10,808 bases of DNA from NCBI GenBank assembly GCA_026985975.1, contig JALSPL010000310.1:1-10808 (forward strand). The letters run 5' to 3'. Shown here piece after piece: positions 5,188 through 10,808 of the stretch. Every line of letters begins with the position of its first letter. Position 1 is the first letter of the stretch. The notes beneath the pieces are model-generated. The model ran no database searches, was not told the DNA's origin, and saw nothing but the letters and a program-made list of their open reading frames with translations. The position numbers and the translations under genes are program-made. The stretch is from Anaerolineae bacterium. Lineage in GTDB: Bacteria; Chloroflexota; Anaerolineae; J102.

Positions 5188-8100
5188 ATGCGAAAAAGAT
5201 ACTTTAGCGTCCTACTTTTAGGATTCTTGTTTGTTTTGCTGTTGATGGCAGGGGGGCCGTCATTTGTGATGGCCCAGGATGGAGGCAGTGATGCTGTGCT
5301 GTTGAAAATGTTTTCATGGCAGAATAGTGCTTTTCCCAGCAGCGCCATGTTGCCGCAAAAAGATTGGGGCCTGATCGAATCTGATGAAAATGTAATTTCC
5401 CTGCCGGATCATTTATCCGGGGGATTGTGGAATCAGATCGTCTTTCAGTCTTTTCGGGATGGGAATTGGGAGATATACATGATGGATCGTGATGGCAATA
5501 ACCAGCGTCGCCTGACGTACCATGACGCTTCTGATATTCATCCCAGACTGCGTCCGGATCTGCAACAGGTGGTTTTTGTCTCCTATCGTGATGGACGTCC
5601 CCAGATTTATAAGATGAACTCTGATGGCAGTCATGTTGTACGCCTTTCTGATCTTGACTGGGATGACGCCAACCCTGTCTGGTCACCCAACGGCAGCCAG
5701 ATAGCCTTTTCCCGTAAAAAAAACGGCCACTGGGGGCTTTTCATCATGAATGCCGATGGGTCGAGTCTCCGGCGTTTGACCCGCACCAACGACGCCGATG
5801 ATATTTCACCCACCTGGTCGCCCGATGGCAGCAAGATCGCCTGGATTCGCCGTAAGGATGGGGGCTACGGCGATGTGATGATCATGGACGTTTATGGAAA
5901 TAATCAGCGTACTTTCAGGCATAATCTGCGATTTGTGCAGAATCTTTCCTGGTCACCCGATGGTCAGCGCCTGGCGGCTGATTATGATTATAATGGCGAT
6001 TATTGGAACGATCTGATGATTTTGGAGATGAATGGGATCGACAGCGCTGTGTATCTTTCTCCTGGCGGTCTTACAGATCTTTGGCTGGGCTCATGGTCGC
6101 CAGATAGCCGCTATTTACTTTTTTCGTGGGTCAAATATATCGTACACGATAACAATTTGTATATCACAGAATCTCATTTGAAAAAAATCGGCGCCCATCA
6201 AGCTGCCTACAACATGATTGATATTCCGGGTTCCCAAATCGACATGGCCCCCGACTGGCAGCGGGGATATGATACACAGCGCCCTACCGCATCCATTCAG
6301 TCGCTTCCCGCCATTTCGCCCAGTCCTGTTCAGCTTCGCTGGTCGGGCGTGGATGAAGGGAGTTCGGGCATTTCTTACTATCAGATTCAGGTGCGAGTGG
6401 ATGATGGCGATTGGCAAGACTGGTTAGCGCATACAGTCGAGACTAGCGGCGCCTATCCGGGTGTTGGCGGGCATCACTACGCCTTTCGGGTGCGGGCGCG
6501 GGATGCCGCTGGCAACAGAAGCGCCTGGACTGCTGATGATGCAGCAATCACCACCGTAGAGAACCAGCCGCCTCATAGCCAGTTCACCCGGCTCCCCCGA
6601 TATTTACGCTCTGGCGATTCTATTGCCTGGCAGGGCCAGGACGCGGGCGGCTCAGGCATCAAATTTTATGACGTTCAGTATCGTGAGGCGCAAAGCGATC
6701 AGTGGGTGGATCTGCGCCGTCAGACGACCGACACCAGGGCGTCATTTAGCGCATACAATTTTGAGCCCGCCTATTTCTTCCGGGTCCGGGCCACTGATCA
6801 CGCCGATAATCAGGAAACGTGGGACAATGTCGGACAGGGGCCACTGGAAATGTATCGATGGGGCGTCAGTGGCAAAGTTCTGGATAATCGCAACAGGCCC
6901 TTGGCCGGGGCGCAAATAAAAAGCCATCCCGAATCCTGGTTGGCGGAAGCGTCCGATGAAGATGGCGATTATCGTCTTTTCGTTCGCGAGATGGCCACGA
7001 AATATACCGTCAAGTGGTTATTTTCGGGGCTGACGTCACCTCCCGCCACCAATTATGACGCAGATTGGGATGCCCACGCGGATGTGGTTATGCGTCCGGC
7101 GGATGATGTGATTCAAGATGGCGCTGCTGAGGAACAGTCTATTCCATCATGGGATAAAAATGGCCGTTATCCTCCTCACGTTATTAACACTTCCCATACC
7201 GGCCGACAGGCCATCAGGTTGGGCGTTCAATTCAGCAGCGATCACGTTCAACGGATCGAGACGCCCTATGACGCCTATCATTTTACCTTCCAGCGAGACG
7301 GACAGAATAACCTGCATCTGCTTTGGGATGATCGTCGTGGTTTCTCGGATTACATTCTCAAATACGCCAGAATCGATGCCACTGGCGCGGTGACAGAGGT
7401 GCGGGATATCGAAGCCTATGGCTACAATGGCGGCTACCACAGCATGGCCGTCGCATCTGATGGCACGGTGTATATTGTCTGGCTTTCTCCACAGGTTGAT
7501 TATCATTATCAACTTCTGCGGCGCTCTTCCGATGGTCAGTGGTCGCAGCCGCAAAAGCTGGAATTGGGGAGAGGCGCTATTACTGCCGCGGTCGACCGGC
7601 GCGGCATTTTGCATTTGTATGAGCGCAGCGGCCTTTATCAGCAGTGCACATCCGCCGGCGTCTGTTCCTCGCCAGAAAAAACGGGCGTTCCAGGTGATAG
7701 TTATTATGGTCAGATTATGACTGTTGCTCCTGATGGTGCGGCCTACTTCGCCTGGGTTTTTGATGGCGACTATAACCAGCCTGCCCGTTTGTTTTATCGT
7801 ATACGCCATCCTGATGGCTATTGGGATGCGGCGCAACAAGTTCCTGGATTCTCGGACATGGCGATCATGGAGGATGATCCGTTTCTCAATGTCGATAATC
7901 TGGGCGTCATGCACTTCCTTCTTCGTGGCGCCAGCAAAGATGAACAGGGAGAATATCACAATGTTGAGATATACACGCGCTCTGAACCGAATGGCGGATG
8001 GTCACAGAAAAGATTTCCTGAGGGATTTTATCGCTTGTTCGTCCAGCCAGACGGGCGCGTTCATGTCATTGGCGTTTTGGGAAGTTATGACAAACTTTCT

Positions 8101-9168
8101 TTTCGTTATGCCCGTCAGACGCCAAATGGCAACTGGGACATCGATGAGATAACAGATATTCCGCCCAGCGTTGCCAAGCAGGTTTTTTATGCGGATCGCT
8201 ATAATTTTGCTGTGGATAGCCAGGGGCGCGTCTATGCCGCCGCATACGGCAGTAAGATTCATGCGGCGGTGCGAGATATCGACAATCGATGGCGTTTTTT
8301 GTCTCCCTTTGGCAGGGCCTGTGAGGTGTTTGTCTATTATGAACAGGAGCGCGCCCCCCATCTTTTGGTGGATGGCAACGACATTCTCCGCCTGGCCTGG
8401 CCCGGCGATTCTCCTCACTGCGATCCTTTCATACTGACGAATTCACTCAGTTTGCCCGGCGATTCTTTGCTTCAACAGCAAGTGCATATCCCTGCTGAAA
8501 TGCAGGAGCCCACCCTGTCTTTTTTCTATCGTTTTCAGAGATTGTCACATGCGCACACTCAATTTCATGTCGGCGTCGCCACGGATGAGCAATCAACGTC
8601 ACTGCTAACTATCGATGAAAACACGCTGGAGTGGTCGCATCAGTGGATTGATATGACGGCGTGGAAAGGACAAACCATCACCGTCACTTTCAACATTCCG
8701 CAGACAGCGGGTATGCCTACAGCTTGGGGCGATGTAGACGATATTTCTTTAGGCACGGGCGCGTATGCTGATCTTTGGGTAGTGGTCCCGGCTGTCTCGC
8801 CCCAGCCTGATGACGCCACTATGACCCTGGGCATCCGTTATGGCAACCGGGGAGATGTTTCGGCTTCAGGCGCCCGCATCACCTTCACCTTGCCGCCCCA
8901 TGTCGATTTCGTGACATCCAATCCTCCGCCATCAGGGCGGGAGGGCGACCGCGTGTGGTGGGATGTGGCGAAGCTGCCAGCGGGCGCTCGTCCCACTCCT
9001 TTCATGGTGACGATGACCATGCCGCCGGATGCGGTGGCTGGCGATATACTCTCTGGCCAGGTCGTTATTGTCTCAGACGCCAACGAGCTGTTCGAGAGCA
9101 ATAATGAGACGGAGGCCCTGGTCTTCGTAAGCGGGGGACAATTGCATTTGCCTCTCTTCTTACGATAG
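5188..9168 (+). CDS. Large secreted multidomain protein with two beta-propellers
   Basis: The protein has 1326 residues. Residues 1-29 are a signal peptide (MRKRYF, a hydrophobic core, cleavage after VMA), so it is exported; no anchor helix or sortase motif is seen. About 80-355 is a TolB/PD40-type propeller of roughly six blades with WSPDGS-like motifs (205-214, 255-259, 303-306) and 'DGNNQRRLT' turns. About 365-452 and 459-553 are FN3-like domains ('YYQIQVRVDDGDW', 'FRVRARDAAGNRSAW'). About 557-640 is carboxypeptidase-regulatory-like ('SGKVLDNRNRPLAGAQI'). About 641-685 and 1085-1190 resemble the front and back of one galactose-binding-like jelly roll, with a second propeller (about 695-1060, seven or eight blades such as 'GTVYIVWLS', 'GRVHVIGVLG') between them. 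About 1191-1316 is CARDB/DUF11-like, and the tail is LHLPLFLR. No catalytic residues are recognised; surface binding or recognition is inferred. Base composition is more AT-rich than the neighbours. Confidence 0.9.
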   Translation: MRKRYFSVLLLGFLFVLLLMAGGPSFVMAQDGGSDAVLLKMFSWQNSAFPSSAMLPQKDWGLIESDENVISLPDHLSGGLWNQIVFQSFRDGNWEIYMMDRDGNNQRRLTYHDASDIHPRLRPDLQQVVFVSYRDGRPQIYKMNSDGSHVVRLSDLDWDDANPVWSPNGSQIAFSRKKNGHWGLFIMNADGSSLRRLTRTNDADDISPTWSPDGSKIAWIRRKDGGYGDVMIMDVYGNNQRTFRHNLRFVQNLSWSPDGQRLAADYDYNGDYWNDLMILEMNGIDSAVYLSPGGLTDLWLGSWSPDSRYLLFSWVKYIVHDNNLYITESHLKKIGAHQAAYNMIDIPGSQIDMAPDWQRGYDTQRPTASIQSLPAISPSPVQLRWSGVDEGSSGISYYQIQVRVDDGDWQDWLAHTVETSGAYPGVGGHHYAFRVRARDAAGNRSAWTADDAAITTVENQPPHSQFTRLPRYLRSGDSIAWQGQDAGGSGIKFYDVQYREAQSDQWVDLRRQTTDTRASFSAYNFEPAYFFRVRATDHADNQETWDNVGQGPLEMYRWGVSGKVLDNRNRPLAGAQIKSHPESWLAEASDEDGDYRLFVREMATKYTVKWLFSGLTSPPATNYDADWDAHADVVMRPADDVIQDGAAEEQSIPSWDKNGRYPPHVINTSHTGRQAIRLGVQFSSDHVQRIETPYDAYHFTFQRDGQNNLHLLWDDRRGFSDYILKYARIDATGAVTEVRDIEAYGYNGGYHSMAVASDGTVYIVWLSPQVDYHYQLLRRSSDGQWSQPQKLELGRGAITAAVDRRGILHLYERSGLYQQCTSAGVCSSPEKTGVPGDSYYGQIMTVAPDGAAYFAWVFDGDYNQPARLFYRIRHPDGYWDAAQQVPGFSDMAIMEDDPFLNVDNLGVMHFLLRGASKDEQGEYHNVEIYTRSEPNGGWSQKRFPEGFYRLFVQPDGRVHVIGVLGSYDKLSFRYARQTPNGNWDIDEITDIPPSVAKQVFYADRYNFAVDSQGRVYAAAYGSKIHAAVRDIDNRWRFLSPFGRACEVFVYYEQERAPHLLVDGNDILRLAWPGDSPHCDPFILTNSLSLPGDSLLQQQVHIPAEMQEPTLSFFYRFQRLSHAHTQFHVGVATDEQSTSLLTIDENTLEWSHQWIDMTAWKGQTITVTFNIPQTAGMPTAWGDVDDISLGTGAYADLWVVVPAVSPQPDDATMTLGIRYGNRGDVSASGARITFTLPPHVDFVTSNPPPSGREGDRVWWDVAKLPAGARPTPFMVTMTMPPDAVAGDILSGQVVIVSDANELFESNNETEALVFVSGGQLHLPLFLR

Positions 9169-9321
9169 TTCCGTTTAGAGCTTTCGCGTCGCTTGTGCTG
9201 CGGTTGTAGGCGCAGGTTCGCCGGGTCAGCAACATCGGTAAAATGTAAGAGCGTCGCATCACAGATTACGGGGCCAGTCGCCCGCGCCACGGTGGTTTTC
9301 GCTATCTTTTGTGGTGGTGGC

Positions 9322-9351
9322 GCTGGCGCGCCCGCCGGCTTCCTTTTATTT
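9322..9351 (+). terminator. Possible intrinsic terminator after the large secreted protein gene
   Basis: GCTGGCG (9322-9328) pairs with CGCCGGC (9333-9339) across a 4-nt loop with one G-U pair, and is followed by TTCCTTTTATTT. The stem is GC-rich and the T tract is interrupted, so efficiency is uncertain. It is 153 nt past the stop codon at 9166-9168. Confidence 0.4.
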
Positions 9352-9378
9352 GGCGTCCTCGTCGCCATCGCCTACAAT
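9350..9378 (+). promoter_or_regulatory. Promoter of the GT-C-like gene, with predicted leaderless start
   Basis: A -35 TTGGCG (9350-9355; four of six consensus bases) is separated by exactly 17 bp from the -10 TACAAT (9373-9378; five of six). The expected transcription start, about 7 nt after the -10, is position 9385, the A of the ATG. This would give an mRNA without a leader, consistent with no Shine-Dalgarno sequence before this gene. Confidence 0.45.
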
Positions 9379-9384
9379 GCGGGC

Positions 9385-10808
9385 ATGAGCATTGCCGATC
9401 GTCGTTTGCTGCGCCTTCTGGCCCTCTACGCCCTTTTTCTGCTGGGCGTGCATGTCATCGCCGCAAATCTGCCCGCGTCCTGGGCGTTTTTCTGGTATCC
9501 GGCCAGGCTGGTGGGGCCGGGCGGGCGTCTGTCTCCTGCTGAATGGCTGTGGAGCGTCGCGCCCTACGCCGCCCTGGCTCGCTGGCTGCAACTGGCGCTG
9601 GCCGCCGTCGTTGCTGTCATCACCTGGCGATTGGGCTTCGCCCAAAGCATCTCCCTGGCCTGGCCCTCATTCCCCGCCCGCGGGCGCTGGCGGGCGCTGA
9701 TTGCGCTGCTGAGCCTGCCGCTGTTCTGGATCGGGCGCATCGTACACACCCGCTGGGGCGACGCCTATCTGCTGGTCAAGGGCATCGCTCATCCCGATGT
9801 GCGCCTGATGTACAACTGGCAGGCCCCGCTGGACACCTACGTTCATGCCTGGCTCTTTCGGTTGGGCGAGGCCCGTTGGGGCTGGACCGACGCCCTGCCC
9901 GCCTATTGGGTGATCTCAAGTCTGGCCGGGGCGCTGGCGGTGTGGACGCTGCTGCGGTTGGCGCAGGAGGTCGGGCGCAGCGATGGCGAACGCTGGCTGC
10001 TGTTCGGCATTCCCGCCACCCTGGGGGCCATGCAGCTCTTTTTCGGCTATCCCGAGAATTACACCCTTATCAGCCTGCTGATGCTGATCTTCTTCTGGCT
10101 GAGCTGGCGATACAGCCAGGGGCGGGGGTCGTTGTGGGGACCCAGCATCACGCTGGCCCTGGCGCATGGCTTCCATCCCATCACCATCATCCTGCAACCG
10201 GCATTGTGGCTGCTGGCCTGGTGGGGATGGCGTCGCCGCGGGCAAAGTCCCTGGCGGCTGCTGATTCAGCTTGTTTTGCCCTCGTTGGCGGTGGGCGCGG
10301 GCGTGCTGGCGCTGATGACCGCGGGCGGGCATGGGCTGGATGCGTTTCTGGGGGCCGAGGCGCCCGGCGGCGGCGATCATCGCTGGTGGGTTCCCCTGGC
10401 GCAGGCGACGGGCGAGTGGGAGTATTACACCATGTTCTCCCGCGGCCATTTCATGGATATCCTCAACCAGCAGTGGCTCTCTCAGCCGTTCACCCTGTTC
10501 ACCCTGGCCTTGCTGGCGATTTTTCTCTTCAAAAAGCTGCCCTGCGATATTTATTCGGGATTTTTGCTGCTGGCCGCGGGTGCGTATCTTTTTCTCATTC
10601 TCGCCTGGAATCCCGACTATGGCGGTCAGCGGGATTGGGATCTGTTCGCCACCGCGGCCTGGCCCGCGGCGCTGCTCATGGCCTATTGGCTCACCCGGGC
10701 GCTGGCGGCTCCCGCCATGCTGCGCTCGGGCCTGATCATCATCGCCAACCAGGCGCTTTACACCGCTGTTTGGGTCTATTCGAACACCCGTCCCTGGGAA
10801 TGGCCCCA
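9385..10808 (+). CDS. Polytopic membrane protein resembling GT-C glycosyltransferases (C-terminus outside window)
   Basis: The frame is open for 474 codons to the right window edge, with no stop seen. It is rich in Trp, Leu and Ala, with about eight to ten hydrophobic segments (for example 11-29, 66-82, 104-121, 173-192, 226-241, 253-280, 290-311, 372-382, 392-408, 422-440). The loop 124-155 reads WGDAYLLVKGIAHPD, then YNWQAPLDTYVHAWL. This resembles the first extracytoplasmic loop of GT-C enzymes (PMT/ArnT type), where an Asp serves catalysis; here that would be Asp126. Other notable motifs are FFGYPENY (219-226), a His pair in AHGFHP (260-265) and GGQRDWDLFA (413-422). A lipid-linked sugar transferase role is therefore inferred, not shown. 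The ATG at 9385 is preferred because a promoter ends just before it. An in-frame GTG at 9292 would add a hydrophobic segment but would contain the possible terminator. Confidence 0.75.
   Translation, partial: MSIADRRLLRLLALYALFLLGVHVIAANLPASWAFFWYPARLVGPGGRLSPAEWLWSVAPYAALARWLQLALAAVVAVITWRLGFAQSISLAWPSFPARGRWRALIALLSLPLFWIGRIVHTRWGDAYLLVKGIAHPDVRLMYNWQAPLDTYVHAWLFRLGEARWGWTDALPAYWVISSLAGALAVWTLLRLAQEVGRSDGERWLLFGIPATLGAMQLFFGYPENYTLISLLMLIFFWLSWRYSQGRGSLWGPSITLALAHGFHPITIILQPALWLLAWWGWRRRGQSPWRLLIQLVLPSLAVGAGVLALMTAGGHGLDAFLGAEAPGGGDHRWWVPLAQATGEWEYYTMFSRGHFMDILNQQWLSQPFTLFTLALLAIFLFKKLPCDIYSGFLLLAAGAYLFLILAWNPDYGGQRDWDLFATAAWPAALLMAYWLTRALAAPAMLRSGLIIIANQALYTAVWVYSNTRPWEWP

Noticed and set aside
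7147..7959. 270-codon open frame on the minus strand inside the large secreted protein gene
   Set aside because: It is antisense to the propeller region; no domain, signal peptide or ribosome site supports it.

Overview
The window is a bacterial chromosome segment with five protein genes. Three lie on the minus strand (secreted beta-propeller protein, fumarase, FtsH protease) and two on the plus strand (a 1326-residue secreted multidomain protein and a polytopic membrane protein). The first and last genes run off the window edges. High GC in most genes, weak or absent Shine-Dalgarno sequences, repeat-rich intergenic DNA and a secreted protein ending in an LPLFLR-type tail together suggest a Chloroflexota (Anaerolineae-like) genome. 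That assignment is an impression from style, not a proof.

Layout. 1-578 (-): N-terminal 192 residues of an exported LVIVD-type propeller protein. 579-812: intergenic, with a large imperfect palindrome. 813-2201 (-): class II fumarase, a TCA-cycle enzyme. 2202-2895: about 690 bp without a gene, packed with several kinds of short repeat and ending in a clear intrinsic terminator for ftsH. 2896-4752 (-): FtsH, complete, with all AAA+ and zinc-protease motifs. 4753-5187: divergent promoter region with an extended -10 promoter for ftsH, a second copy of the palindromic repeat, and an extended -10 promoter for the plus-strand gene. 5188-9168 (+): large secreted protein with a TolB-like propeller, two FN3-like domains, a carboxypeptidase-regulatory-like domain, a second propeller that appears inserted inside a split jelly-roll domain, and a CARDB/DUF11-like domain. 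9169-9384: short intergenic region with a possible terminator and a promoter whose predicted start coincides with the next ATG. 9385-10808 (+): GT-C-like polytopic membrane protein, truncated by the window end.

The genes do not form an obvious pathway. fumC and ftsH are housekeeping genes set apart by repeat-filled spacers. The large secreted protein is lower in GC than its neighbours in hand-counted lines. I found no CRISPR array, tRNA, rRNA, transposase or phage gene. The least ordinary items are the nested-domain architecture of the 1326-residue protein, its C-terminal tail, and the shared palindromic repeat family in the intergenic regions.
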